This document shows positions 27,056 through 35,743 of a stretch of 64,000 bases of DNA, piece after piece. Position numbers and translations under genes: made by a program. The notes below the pieces were generated by a model that had not been told where the DNA came from, did not search any database, and saw nothing but the letters and a program-made list of their open reading frames with translations. This stretch comes from Kutzneria viridogrisea (GTDB taxonomy: Bacteria; Actinomycetota; Actinomycetes; Mycobacteriales; Pseudonocardiaceae), in assembly GCA_014138725.1 (NCBI GenBank), contig JACJID010000004.1, positions 186,001 through 250,000 of the forward strand. The letters are read 5' to 3'. Each line of letters starts with the position of its first letter. Position 1 is the first letter of the stretch.

Positions 27056-27820
27056 TCAGGCTTCGGCAGGCGTTGGCCGGGGAATGGACGGCAATCGTGA
27101 CAAGGCGCTGGCCTGAGCGGAGTTGTGCACCGAGAAGGCCACGGCGTCGCCGATGTACCGGTCGTCGGACCACTCCAGCGCCACCCCGGAGGGATCGGTG
27201 GTGCGCCGCCGCTCGCGCAGCAGCGGGGTGCGCGGGCGGATGTCCAGCAGGCGCGCGTCCTGCGTGGTGGCCGCCACCGCGTCGATCAGGTGCTCGGCGT
27301 CGGCGAAGATCACGCCAAGGGCCTGCAACCGCTCGGTGATCGACACGGTGTCCAGCTCCATGCCCGCCACCATGGCGCCGACCGGTTCGCGGTAGGCGCT
27401 GCGCTCGATCATCACCGGCCGCCCGGACAGCAGCCGCAGCCGGGTCAGGTGGTAGACCCGCGCCCCCTCGCCCAGTTCCAGGTGTACCCGTTCCTCCTCG
27501 GTGGCTGCCCGAAGTTCCATTGTCACCACGCGTCCGGCCGGTACCTCGCCGATCGCCCGTGCCCAGCGGGAGAAGCTGAGCAGCTCGGCGAAGCTCTGCA
27601 CGCGCGGGCCGCCGAGCACCACGCGGCGCGCCCCCTGCCGCGAGGAGATCACCCCGTCCGCGCGCAGTGCCGCGAACGCCTGGCGGATGGTGCCGCGCGA
27701 GGCACCGTAGCGCTGCGCGAGCTCGCTCTCCGAGGGCAGCCGGGCGCCGGCTTCGTAGGTACCGGAGGCGATCGCCGCCTTGATGTCCTCGGCGACCCTC
27801 CGGTACAGCGTCTGCTCCAT
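27056..27820 (-). CDS. GntR-family (HutC/PhnF-type) regulator
   Basis: 254 residues. N-terminal winged helix (YRRVAEDIKAAIASGTYEAGARLPSESELAQRYGASRGTIRQAFAAL), then a UTRA ligand-binding domain (VYHLTRLRLLSGRPVMIERSAYR, PLLRERRRTTDPSGVALEWSDDRY). HutC/PhnF-type regulators sense small metabolites including phosphonates or their breakdown products. It is divergent from the ABC importer, so it is the natural regulator. A palindrome in the shared intergenic region resembles one before the dioxygenase-HD fusion. ATG 27820 is preferred; GTG 27829 is possible. Confidence 0.87.
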   Translation of the reverse strand: MEQTLYRRVAEDIKAAIASGTYEAGARLPSESELAQRYGASRGTIRQAFAALRADGVISSRQGARRVVLGGPRVQSFAELLSFSRWARAIGEVPAGRVVTMELRAATEEERVHLELGEGARVYHLTRLRLLSGRPVMIERSAYREPVGAMVAGMELDTVSITERLQALGVIFADAEHLIDAVAATTQDARLLDIRPRTPLLRERRRTTDPSGVALEWSDDRYIGDAVAFSVHNSAQASALSRLPSIPRPTPAEA

Positions 27821-27909
27821 GTGGGGCACCGTATCCGAGCAATCGCGCGGTCACCGCCGGTAACCCCCGGAGAAACCCCGTGTTCACCCTGATGTCCAGT
27901 CATGTTCGG

Positions 27910-27925
27910 ACTTATCTAGCCAAGT
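27910..27925. promoter_or_regulatory. Putative GntR operator upstream of ABC importer
   Basis: ACTTATCTAGCCAAGT, a 16-bp palindrome centred on CTAG (12 of 16 symmetric positions), 62 bp before the binding-protein start. It shares 12 of 16 positions with ACTTGTCTGTACAAGG at 16069. It is probably bound by the adjacent GntR protein; binding is inferred. Confidence 0.5.
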
Positions 27926-27987
27926 GGTCAGCTTCGTGGCAGAGCCTCTGCGCAGCCCCAACCCCACCGGCACTCGTGGAGCTCACC

Positions 27988-29121
27988 GTGAACAGATCCC
28001 GCACCGCGCTGGCGGCCGGCCTGCTGGCCGCCGTGCTCGGACTCACCGCCTGCGGCGGGTCCGCCAGCAGCAGCGGCAGCTCGGACAGCAAGGCCGCCAC
28101 CGCCAAGAGCGCGGCCGACCTGGGCGGGATGGACGCGCTGGTCGCCGCCGCCAAGGCCGAGGGCGCGCTCAACGTCATCACGCTGCCGCACACCTGGGCG
28201 AACTACGGCGCGATCCTGGACGGCTTCAAGGCCAAGTACGGCCTCAAGATCAACGAGTCGAACCCGGACGGCACCAGCCAGGACGAGATCAACGCCGTCA
28301 AGCAGCTCAAGGGCCAGGACCGCGCGCCCGACGTGCTGGACCTGGGCTCCTCCTTCGCGCTCAGCGCCGCGGCGGGCGGGCTGCTCGCCCCGTACAAGGT
28401 GGCCACCTGGAAGGACATCCCCGACGCGCAGAAGGACGCCGACGGCCGCTGGTACAACGACTACGGCGGCTACATCTCCATCGGCTACGACGCGGCCAAG
28501 GTGCCCAACCCGCCGACCTCCTTCGCCGACCTGGCCAAGCCGGAGTACAAGGGCAAGGTCGCGCTGAACGGGGACCCGACCAAGGCGGGCGCCGCGTTCG
28601 CCGGGGTCTACGCGGCGGCGCTGGCCAAGGGCGGCAGCTTCGACAACATCCAGCCGGGCATCGACTTCTTCGGCGAGTTGCACCGCAACGGCAACTTCAT
28701 CCCGGTGGGCGCCACCCAGGCCACCATCCAGTCCGGGCAGACCCCGATCACCATCGACTGGGACTACCTCCAGGTCTCCGCGAGCAAGACCCTGGCGGGC
28801 AAGGTGGACTGGAAGGTGGCCGTGCCCACCGACGGCCACTACGCCAACTACTACAACCAGGCCATCAGCGCCAGCGCCCCGCACCCGGCCGCGGCCCGGC
28901 TGTGGCAGGAGTACCTGTACTCCGCGGAGGGCCAGAACCTGTACCTGAAGGGCTCCGCCCGGCCGGTGACCCTGGCCGCGATGCAGGCCGCGGGCACGGT
29001 GGACAAGACCGCGCTGGAGGCCCTGCCCAAGGTGACCGGCGAGGCGAGCTTCCCGAGCGAGAAGCAGTTGGACGCGGCCAAGAAGGTCATCGCCGACAGT
29101 TGGGCGAAGACTGTTGGCTGA
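27988..29121 (+). CDS. ABC importer substrate-binding lipoprotein
   Basis: 377 residues. The signal peptide ends in lipobox LTAC (Cys22). The mature part is a class-II binding protein of the iron/2-aminoethylphosphonate/putrescine type: GALNVITLPHTWANYGAILDGFKAKYG, then DVLDLGSSFALSAAAGG and YYNQAISASAPHPAAARL. GTG 27988 has GGAG 6 nt upstream. The specificity is not readable from sequence alone. The HutC-type regulator and the operator shared with a phosphonate-type oxygenase suggest an alkylphosphonate such as trimethylaminoethylphosphonate (inference). First gene of a four-gene importer operon. Confidence 0.87.
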   Translation: MNRSRTALAAGLLAAVLGLTACGGSASSSGSSDSKAATAKSAADLGGMDALVAAAKAEGALNVITLPHTWANYGAILDGFKAKYGLKINESNPDGTSQDEINAVKQLKGQDRAPDVLDLGSSFALSAAAGGLLAPYKVATWKDIPDAQKDADGRWYNDYGGYISIGYDAAKVPNPPTSFADLAKPEYKGKVALNGDPTKAGAAFAGVYAAALAKGGSFDNIQPGIDFFGELHRNGNFIPVGATQATIQSGQTPITIDWDYLQVSASKTLAGKVDWKVAVPTDGHYANYYNQAISASAPHPAAARLWQEYLYSAEGQNLYLKGSARPVTLAAMQAAGTVDKTALEALPKVTGEASFPSEKQLDAAKKVIADSWAKTVG

Positions 29122-29134
29122 CCGGGCATCCGGG

Positions 29135-29974
29135 ATGCGGCGGCGGCTCGACCTGCTCGGGCTGCTGCCGTTCCTAGCATACGTGCTGGTGTTCCTTGGC
29201 GTGCCCGCCGTGGCGGTGGCGGTCGGCGCGTTCCAGACCGACACCGGGAACTGGACGCTGGCCAACCTCACCGCCGCGGTCGGCGACCCGTACCTCAACG
29301 CCTTCGTGGTCAGCATCGAGACCTCCGCGCTGACCGCCGTGATCGGCGCGGTGGTGGGGCTGGCCATCGCCTTCGCGGTCAGCGCCTCGCCAGCGGGCGG
29401 GGTGCTGCGCCAGGTGGTGTCCACCGCCTCCGGTGTGCTGGCCTACTTCGCCGGGGTGCCGCTGGCCTTCGCGTTCATCGCCACCGTGGGCAGCCAGGGG
29501 ATCGTCACCAAGTGGCTGGTGTCGCTGGGCGTGGACATGAGCGGGTTCAGCCTGTTCGGCTTCCTGGGCATCACGCTGGTGTACGTGTACTTCCAGGTGC
29601 CGCTGATGGTGCTGGTGATCTTCCCCGCCCTGGAGGGCCTGCGCCCGCAGTGGCAGGAGGCCGCCGCCAACCTGGGCGCGACCCGCTGGCAGTACTGGCG
29701 CACGGTCGGCGGGCCGCTGCTGCTGCCGCCCTTCCTGGGTGCGCTGATGTTGTTGTTCGCCAACGCCTTCGCCGCCTACGCCACGGCGGCGGCGCTGACC
29801 AACGGGGTCATCCCGCTGGTGCCGATCCAGATCGCCTCGCTGATGAGCGGCAACGTGGCTGTGGGCCAGGAGAACCTGGGCAACGCGCTGGGGCTGGGCA
29901 TGATCCTGATCGTCGGGCTGGCGCTGGCCGGCTACGCGCTGATGCAGCGCAGGACCGCGAGGTGGTTGCGATGA
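29135..29974 (+). CDS. ABC importer permease 1
   Basis: 279 residues with about six transmembrane helices and the EAA loop AAANLGATRWQYWRTVGGPLLLPP. It begins RRRLDLLGLLPFLAYVLVFLGVP. It is a BPD-type permease that pairs with permease 2. ATG 29135 gives a good N-terminus; TTG 29114, overlapping the binding-protein stop, is the alternative. Its stop overlaps the next ATG (ATGA). Confidence 0.85.
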   Translation: MRRRLDLLGLLPFLAYVLVFLGVPAVAVAVGAFQTDTGNWTLANLTAAVGDPYLNAFVVSIETSALTAVIGAVVGLAIAFAVSASPAGGVLRQVVSTASGVLAYFAGVPLAFAFIATVGSQGIVTKWLVSLGVDMSGFSLFGFLGITLVYVYFQVPLMVLVIFPALEGLRPQWQEAAANLGATRWQYWRTVGGPLLLPPFLGALMLLFANAFAAYATAAALTNGVIPLVPIQIASLMSGNVAVGQENLGNALGLGMILIVGLALAGYALMQRRTARWLR

Positions 29975-30801
29975 GCCTGGTCGCCGATCCGGTGCGGGTC
30001 GCCAGCGGACCGCGCCGCAGGCACCGCCGCGGTGGGCGGGTCCTCGGCTGGGCGGTGTTGCTGGTGGCCGCGCTGTACTTCCTGGTTCCCGTCGCCGCCT
30101 CGGTGGAGTTCTCCTTGCGGGGCAAGGGCGACACCCACGACCTGAGCACCTGGTCGGCGCTGTTCGAGCAGCCCGGCTTCGCCGAGAACATGCCGACCTC
30201 GCTGGAGTTGGCGGTCGGCACGGTGCTGATCACGCTGCTGCTGATGGTGCCGACCACGGCGTGGGTGCACCTGCGGCTGCCCCGGCTGCGCCGCCTGGTG
30301 GAGAGCATCTGCGTGCTGCCGCTGGTGATCCCCGCCGTGGTGCTGGCCAACGGGGTGCTCGTGGCCTTCAAGGGATTCCCGAACTGGATCACCGGCACAC
30401 CCGTGATCCTGGCCCTGGAGTACGTGGTGCTGGCGCTGCCGTTCACCTTCCGCACCCTGGACAGCGGGCTGGCGGCGATCCCGCTGACCACGCTGGTGGA
30501 GGCCGCGCGCAACCTGGGCGCGAGCTGGCCGCACGTGCTGCTGCGCGTGGTGGTGCCCAACCTGCGCACCGCGATCCTCAACGCCGCGATCCTCAGCGCG
30601 GCCATGGTGCTCGGCGAGTTCACCATCGCCAACCTGCTGCTGCTCAACACCTTGCCGGTCTGGACGGTCCAGGCCGGTCAACAGGACGCGCAGGTGGCCA
30701 CCGCCGCCTCGATGCTGATCCTGCTCGTCTCGTGGGCGCTGCTGATGCTGATGTCGGTGTTCGGCCAGCGCGGCGCCCGCCGTACCCGGAGGTCCCGATG
30801 A
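29971..30801 (+). CDS. ABC importer permease 2
   Basis: 276 residues with a basic N-terminus and six transmembrane helices. The EAA loop is EAARNLGASWPHVLLRVVVPNLR. It forms the transmembrane heterodimer with permease 1. The ATG overlaps the permease 1 stop, and its TGA overlaps the ATPase ATG, giving tight translational coupling. Confidence 0.87.
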   Translation: MSLVADPVRVASGPRRRHRRGGRVLGWAVLLVAALYFLVPVAASVEFSLRGKGDTHDLSTWSALFEQPGFAENMPTSLELAVGTVLITLLLMVPTTAWVHLRLPRLRRLVESICVLPLVIPAVVLANGVLVAFKGFPNWITGTPVILALEYVVLALPFTFRTLDSGLAAIPLTTLVEAARNLGASWPHVLLRVVVPNLRTAILNAAILSAAMVLGEFTIANLLLLNTLPVWTVQAGQQDAQVATAASMLILLVSWALLMLMSVFGQRGARRTRRSR

Positions 30802-31868
30802 CCCTCAGCACCGCGACCGAGACCGCCACGGGCAGCCCGGTGCGGCTGTCGGGGCTGCGCCGGACCTACGGCGCGGTCACCGCGCTGGACGGGCTCGACC
30901 TGGAGATCGCGCCGGGTGAGCTGGTGAGCCTGCTCGGACCGTCGGGCTGCGGCAAGACCACCGCCCTGCGCATCGTGGCCGGGCTGGAGCACGCCGACTC
31001 CGGTGCGGTGCTGGTGGACGGCAAGGAGATCACCAGGGTGCCCGCGAACAAGCGCGGCATGAGCATGGTGTTCCAGTCCTACAGCCTGTTCCCGAACCTG
31101 ACCGCGGGCGAGAACGTGGCGTTCGGGTTGCGGCTGCGGGGCGTGTCCCCGGCGGCCCGCCGCAAGCGCGCCGCCGAACTGCTGGAACTGGTCGCGCTGG
31201 ACAACCACGCGAACCGCTACGCCCACGAGCTGTCCGGCGGTCAGCAGCAGCGGGTGGCGCTGGCAAGGGCGCTGGCGATCGAGCCGCGCGTGCTGCTGCT
31301 GGACGAGCCACTGTCCGCTTTGGACGCCAAGGTGCGGGTCCAGCTGCGTGACGAGATCCGTGGCCTGCAACGGCGTCTGGGCATCACCACGCTCTGCGTC
31401 ACGCACGACCAGGAGGAGGCGCTGAGCATGTCCGACCGGGTGGCCGTGATGAACGCGGGCCGCCTGGAGCAGTGCGCCAGCCCGGACGTGGTCTACACCA
31501 GGCCCGCGACCGCCTTCGTGGCGGCGTTCGTCGGCGCCATGAACCGGGTCGAGGGCGCGGTGGGCCCGGCCGGTGACGTGGTGGAGATCGCCGGTCAGCG
31601 GCTGCGCCTGGCCCGGCCGATCGGCAACACGCCCGGCGCGCTGGTCACCGCGCTGATCCGGCCCGAGTCGGTGCGGCTGACCCCGGCCGTGGACGGCACG
31701 GCCAAGGTGCTGCGGTCCAGCTTCCGCGGGCCGGTCACCCGGGTCACGGTGCTGCTGGGCGACGGCACGGAGCTGGACAGCGACCTGCCCAGTTCGGCGG
31801 CGGTGGACCTACGGCCGGGTGAGCTGGCCGAGGTGGGCTTCGTCGACGAGCCGGTGATGACGGTCTGA
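30798..31868 (+). CDS. ABC importer ATPase
   Basis: 356 residues. Walker A GPSGCGKTT (about 51-59), signature LSGGQQQRVALARAL, Walker B VLLLDEP and the H-loop VTHDQEEAL are all intact. The C-terminal third is a TOBE-type regulatory domain (ALIRPESVRLTPA). Its stop abuts the convergent SDR stop at 31869 with no intergenic space. Confidence 0.92.
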   Translation: MTLSTATETATGSPVRLSGLRRTYGAVTALDGLDLEIAPGELVSLLGPSGCGKTTALRIVAGLEHADSGAVLVDGKEITRVPANKRGMSMVFQSYSLFPNLTAGENVAFGLRLRGVSPAARRKRAAELLELVALDNHANRYAHELSGGQQQRVALARALAIEPRVLLLDEPLSALDAKVRVQLRDEIRGLQRRLGITTLCVTHDQEEALSMSDRVAVMNAGRLEQCASPDVVYTRPATAFVAAFVGAMNRVEGAVGPAGDVVEIAGQRLRLARPIGNTPGALVTALIRPESVRLTPAVDGTAKVLRSSFRGPVTRVTVLLGDGTELDSDLPSSAAVDLRPGELAEVGFVDEPVMTV

Positions 31869-32723
31869 TCAGGCCCCGTACACCGGCAGCGGGGCCGGGG
31901 CCCCGTCCAGCAGGCTGAGCAGGGCGGGGCCGAGTTCCTCCGGCGTCCAGCGGTGGTCGCGCCGCACGGACCGGCCCCGCTGCCAGCCGTGCAACAGCCC
32001 GACCCGGCCGCCCTCCACCTCGAACACCTGCCCGGTGACGGACCCGGACTGCTCGCTGCCCAGCCAGACCACCAGCGGGGAGACGTTCTCCGGCGCCATG
32101 GCGTCGAACCCCTCGATCGGCGCGGCCATCAGCTCGGCGAAGGTCTGCTCGGTCATCCGGGTGCGGGCGGCCGGGGCGATGGCGTTGACGGTGACCCCGT
32201 AGCGGGCCAGCTCGGCCGCCGCCACCAGGGTGAGCCCGAGGATGCCCGCCTTGGCCGCCGAGTAGTTGCACTGGCCCACACTGCCGAGCAGGCCCGCGCC
32301 GGAACTGGTGTTGATCACCCGCGCGGCGACCGGACGCCCCGCCTTGTGCTGCTCCCGCCAGTGCGCCGCGGCGTGCCGCAGCGGGGCGAAGTGGCCCTTG
32401 AGGTGGACCCGCACCACCGAGTCCCACTCCGCCTCGCCGGTGCTGACGATCATTCGGTCCCGCACGAATCCGGCGTTGTTCACCAGCACGTCCAGTCGCC
32501 CGAACGTGCTCAGCGCGCGGTCAACCAGGTTGGCCGCCCCGTCCCAGTCCGCCACGTCCCCGGCGCAGGCCACCGCCTGACCGGCGATCTCGTCCACGAC
32601 CCGTTCGGCCTGCTCGGCGTCCACGTCGTTGACGATCACCCCGTAGCCCGCGGCGGCGAAGGCCAGCGCGTGCGCCCGCCCGAGGCCCCGGCCCGCGCCG
32701 GTGACGATCACGGACCTGTTCAT
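31869..32723 (-). CDS. SDR oxidoreductase, Rv3548c-like, steroid ring C/D block
   Basis: Short-chain dehydrogenase of 284 residues: cofactor motif TGAGRGLGRA, NNAG, catalytic Ser (NTSSGAG) and YSAAK. The length and C-terminal extension (VGLLHGWQRGRS) fit the Rv3548c-type SDR of the KstR2 regulon. It probably oxidises or reduces a hydroxyl on a hydrindane CoA intermediate; the exact step is not assigned. ATG 32723 has GGGAGG upstream and overlaps the stop of the preceding SDR (ATGA). Confidence 0.85.
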   Translation of the reverse strand: MNRSVIVTGAGRGLGRAHALAFAAAGYGVIVNDVDAEQAERVVDEIAGQAVACAGDVADWDGAANLVDRALSTFGRLDVLVNNAGFVRDRMIVSTGEAEWDSVVRVHLKGHFAPLRHAAAHWREQHKAGRPVAARVINTSSGAGLLGSVGQCNYSAAKAGILGLTLVAAAELARYGVTVNAIAPAARTRMTEQTFAELMAAPIEGFDAMAPENVSPLVVWLGSEQSGSVTGQVFEVEGGRVGLLHGWQRGRSVRRDHRWTPEELGPALLSLLDGAPAPLPVYGA

Positions 32724-33478
32724 GGGACCTCCCGGTGCTCGGCGTTGCTGGCGGCCAGGAACGCGGGCAGTTCGCCGCCGCCGTGCACGGCCAAGGTCGC
32801 CCCGGAGACGTAGGAAGCCTGCTGGGAAGCCAGGAACACCGCGCACCGCCCCACATCCTCGGGCTCGGCGAGCCTGCCCAGCGGGATCGTCCTGGCCACC
32901 GCCGCCAGCCCCGACTCGTCCCCGTAGTGCAGGTGGGACAGCTCGGTGCGCACCGGCCCGACCGCCAGCGAGTTGACCCGGACCTTCGGCGCCCACTCCA
33001 CCGCCAGGCTGGCCGTCAGGTTGTCCAGCCCCGCCTTGGCCGCGCCATAGGCCGCCGTACCCGGTGAGGCGCGGCGCCCGCTCACGCTGCCCACCATGAC
33101 GATCGCCCCGCCCGAGTCCTGGCCCTGCATCACGGCGTTGGCCGCCTGCGCGAAGTTCAGCGGTGCCACCAGGTTCAGGCCGATCACCTTGGCGTGGAAC
33201 CGGGGTGAGGCGCTCGCGGCGAGGGCGTGCGGCGCTCCCCCGGCGTTGTTGACCAGCACGTCGAGCCTGCCGTGCCGGGCCAGCACCTGCTCCACCACGG
33301 CGCTGACCTGCTCGGGTTGTGTGACGTCACAGGGCAGGTGAGCCGTGACGGGCTGCTCGGCCGGCCGGCGGGCGCAGGTCAGCACCGTGGCCCCCGCGCC
33401 GAGGAACGCCCGCGTGATGCCCGCGCCGACACCCCGCGTGCCGCCGGTCACCAGCACCACCGATCCGCTCAGCTGCAT
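32720..33478 (-). CDS. SDR oxidoreductase, Rv3549c-like, steroid ring C/D block
   Basis: Short-chain dehydrogenase of 252 residues: TGGTRGVGAG cofactor loop, NNAG, GSVSGRR with the catalytic Ser, and YGAAK. It sits where Rv3549c does in mycobacteria, divergent from echA20 and upstream of the second SDR. ATG 33478 is chosen (QLSGSVVLVTGG follows, GAGGAAGG upstream) over the longer frame from 33523. A KstR2-like palindrome lies in the divergent promoter. Confidence 0.85.
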   Translation of the reverse strand: MQLSGSVVLVTGGTRGVGAGITRAFLGAGATVLTCARRPAEQPVTAHLPCDVTQPEQVSAVVEQVLARHGRLDVLVNNAGGAPHALAASASPRFHAKVIGLNLVAPLNFAQAANAVMQGQDSGGAIVMVGSVSGRRASPGTAAYGAAKAGLDNLTASLAVEWAPKVRVNSLAVGPVRTELSHLHYGDESGLAAVARTIPLGRLAEPEDVGRCAVFLASQQASYVSGATLAVHGGGELPAFLAASNAEHREVP

Positions 33479-33515
33479 GGGGGCCTTCCTCGGCTCGCCG
33501 ACGCCTGTTACCGTA

Positions 33516-33535
33516 CCAAGCAATCGCTAGGTTGG
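33516..33535. promoter_or_regulatory. Candidate KstR2 operator, SDR/echA20 divergent promoter
   Basis: CCAAGCAATCGCTAGGTTGG is an imperfect palindrome resembling the KstR2 motif AAGCAAGNNCTTGCTT on its left arm (AAGCAA). It is the only candidate in the 68-bp gap between the two divergent genes. KstR2 represses ring C/D genes and responds to HIP-CoA. Confidence 0.55.
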
Positions 33536-33546
33536 AAAGAAGGCCC

Positions 33547-34287
33547 ATGGGCATCTCCAGCAGCAGCAACGGATCCGGGATCGTGACGGTCACCGTGGAC
33601 TACCCGCCGGTCAACGCGGTGCCCGTGCGTGGCTGGTTCGACCTCGCCGAGGCCGTGCACTCCGCAGGGCAGGACCCGGACACCCGCGTGGTCGTGCTCC
33701 GCGCGCGGGGGCGCGGGTTCTGCGCGGGCGTGGACATCAAGGAGATCCAGAACGGCCACGGGCACGAGGCGCTGATCGGCGCGAACCGGGGCTGCGCGGC
33801 GGCTTTCGGCGCGGTGTACGACTGCGCGGTGCCGGTGATCGCCGCCGTGCACGGCTTCTGCCTCGGCGGCGGCGTGGGCCTGGTCGGCAACGCCGACGTG
33901 GTGATCGCCACCGAGGACGCGTCGTTCGGACTGCCCGAAGTGGACAGAGGGGCGCTGGGCGCGGCCACACACCTGGCCAGACTGGTGCCACAGCACCTGA
34001 TGCGCGTCCTGTACTACACGGCGCGGCGGATCAGCGCGCACGAACTGCACCACCACGGGTCGGTCTACCAGGTGGTGCCCGCGGCGGAGTTGGACACGGC
34101 GGCCTCGGCGCTGGCGGCGGAGATCGCGGCCAAGGACCCGAGGGTGATCCGCTGCGCCAAGGAGGCGATCAACGGCATCGACCCGCAGCCGGTGCACCGC
34201 AGTTACCGCTACGAGCAGGGATTCACCTTCGAGCTCACCCTGTCCGGGGTGGCCGATCGGGCCAGGCAGGCGTTCCTGGAGGGCTGA
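33547..34287 (+). CDS. echA20: Steroid ring D hydrolase EchA20 (crotonase)
   Basis: Crotonase-fold protein of 246 residues: PPVNAVPVRGW at the N-terminus, FCAGVDIKEIQNGHGHEAL, and oxyanion segment HGFCLGGGVGLVGNADVV. EchA20 hydrolytically opens ring D of the HIEC-CoA intermediate in steroid degradation. It is first in the tightly coupled echA20-ipdA-ipdB-ipdC set, as in Mycobacterium. ATG 33547 has GAAAGAAGG upstream; the frame open from 33532 lacks one. The stop overlaps ipdA (TGATG). Confidence 0.9.
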   Translation: MGISSSSNGSGIVTVTVDYPPVNAVPVRGWFDLAEAVHSAGQDPDTRVVVLRARGRGFCAGVDIKEIQNGHGHEALIGANRGCAAAFGAVYDCAVPVIAAVHGFCLGGGVGLVGNADVVIATEDASFGLPEVDRGALGAATHLARLVPQHLMRVLYYTARRISAHELHHHGSVYQVVPAAELDTAASALAAEIAAKDPRVIRCAKEAINGIDPQPVHRSYRYEQGFTFELTLSGVADRARQAFLEG

Positions 34288-35054
34288 TGCGGGACAAGAC
34301 GATGACCGCCGCCGAGGTGGCCGCGCAGGTCGCCGACGGCATGACCGTGGGCATTGGCGGCTGGGGGTCGCGGCGCAAACCCATGGCGCTGGTGCAGGCG
34401 TTGCTGGACAGCCCGGTGCGCGGGCTCACCGTGGTGTCCTACGGCGGGCCGGAGGTCGGTATGCTCTGCGCCGCGGGCAAGGTGGCCGAGCTCGTGTACG
34501 GGTTCGTCTCGCTGGACACCATCCCGTACGACCCGAACTTCCAGCGGGCCAGGCAGTCCGGGCAGATCGCGGTGCGCGAGCTGGACGAGGGAATGCTCCA
34601 CTGTGGACTCCAGGCGGCGGCGCACCGCCTGCCGTTCCTGCCGATACGCGCCGGGCTCGGCTCGGACGTGCTGCGCCTGAACCCAGGACTGAAGACGATC
34701 CGCTCCCCCTACGGTGGGGAGGAGCTGGTGGCCATGCCCGCGCTGGAGCTGGACGTGGCGCTGATCCACCTCAACCGCGCCGACCGGCACGGCAACGGCC
34801 AGTACCTCGGGCCCGACCCGTACTTCGACGACCTGTTCTGCCTGGCCGCCAAGCGCCGGTTCCTGTCCTGCGAGCGGATCGTGCCGACGGCGGAACTGAT
34901 CGCGGGCGGCCCGCCGCAGTCGCTGCTGACCAACCGGCTCATGGTGGACGGCGTGGTCGAGGCTCCCGGCGGGGCGGGCTTCACCTCCTGCGTGCCGGAC
35001 TACGAGCGGGACGAGTCGGCGCAGCGGCGCTACTACGAGGCGGCGATCTCGTGA
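34287..35054 (+). CDS. ipdA: Steroid ring C hydrolase subunit IpdA
   Basis: CoA-transferase-fold alpha subunit of 255 residues: MTVGIGGWGSRRKPMALV, DEGMLHCGLQAAAHRLPFLPIRAGLGSD, and PDPYFDDLFCLAAKRRFLS match IpdA strongly. IpdAB hydrolyses ring C of COCHEA-CoA. The usual C-terminal extension of about 35 residues seen in mycobacterial IpdA is absent, the chain ending soon after PDYERDESAQRRYYEAA. It overlaps both neighbours (TGATG and GTGA). Confidence 0.92.
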   Translation: MRDKTMTAAEVAAQVADGMTVGIGGWGSRRKPMALVQALLDSPVRGLTVVSYGGPEVGMLCAAGKVAELVYGFVSLDTIPYDPNFQRARQSGQIAVRELDEGMLHCGLQAAAHRLPFLPIRAGLGSDVLRLNPGLKTIRSPYGGEELVAMPALELDVALIHLNRADRHGNGQYLGPDPYFDDLFCLAAKRRFLSCERIVPTAELIAGGPPQSLLTNRLMVDGVVEAPGGAGFTSCVPDYERDESAQRRYYEAAIS

Positions 35055-35743
35055 GCCGCGCGGACGTGTGCGTGACGGCCTGCGCGGACCTGTTCACGGG
35101 CGACGGCGAGGTGCTGGCCAGCCCGATGGGCCCGATCCCCTTGCTGGGCGCCAAACTCGCCCGTGCCACGACGGAACCGGATCTGCTGCTGTCGGACGGC
35201 CAGGCCTACCTGCTCGGTGCGGAGGGCGTCGAGGGCTGGCTGCCCTACCGCAAGGTGTTCGACGTGGTGGCGCACGGCAGCAGGCACGTGGTGATGGGCG
35301 CGAACCAGATCGACCGGTTCGGCAACCAGAACATCTCGTGCATCGGCGAGCACGCGCGGCCGACCCGCCAACTGCTCGGCGTGCGCGGAGCACCGGGCAA
35401 CACCGCCAACCACAAGACGAGCTACTGGGTTCCCCGGCACAGCAAGCGGGTCTTCGTGTCCGATGTGGACGTCGTGTCGGGTGTCGGTTACAACAACGCG
35501 GCCGAACTGAGGTTCCACCACGTGCACCGCGTGGTGAGCAACCTCGGCGTCTTCGACTTCCCCGCGCCGGAGCACCGGATGCGCCTGCTGTCGGTGCATC
35601 CCGGCGTGACCGTCCAGGAAGTCCTTGACAACACGGGCTTCGACCTGGACACCTCCGGCACGGGACTGACCCGCGAGCCCACCGAGCGCGAACTCGCGCT
35701 CATCGAGCAGCTGGATCCCCAGCGGTCAAGGGAGAAGCTGTGA
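35051..35743 (+). CDS. ipdB: Steroid ring C hydrolase subunit IpdB
   Basis: CoA-transferase-fold beta subunit of 230 residues: SRADVCVTACADLFTGDGEVLASPMG, DLLLSDGQAYLLG, MGANQIDRFGNQNISCIG. Together with IpdA it opens ring C hydrolytically. The start is GTG 35051 overlapping the ipdA stop; its TGA overlaps the ipdC GTG. Confidence 0.92.
   Translation: MSRADVCVTACADLFTGDGEVLASPMGPIPLLGAKLARATTEPDLLLSDGQAYLLGAEGVEGWLPYRKVFDVVAHGSRHVVMGANQIDRFGNQNISCIGEHARPTRQLLGVRGAPGNTANHKTSYWVPRHSKRVFVSDVDVVSGVGYNNAAELRFHHVHRVVSNLGVFDFPAPEHRMRLLSVHPGVTVQEVLDNTGFDLDTSGTGLTREPTERELALIEQLDPQRSREKL

Noticed and set aside
25251-27887. 878-residue version of the binding-protein/VWA gene
   Set aside because: The extra 5' part is antisense to the GntR regulator. 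GTG 27032 places a normal membrane anchor at the N-terminus.
33500-33515. Second KstR-type site (GCCTGTTACC) before echA20
   Set aside because: Only one half (GTT) fits; the AAC half is missing.
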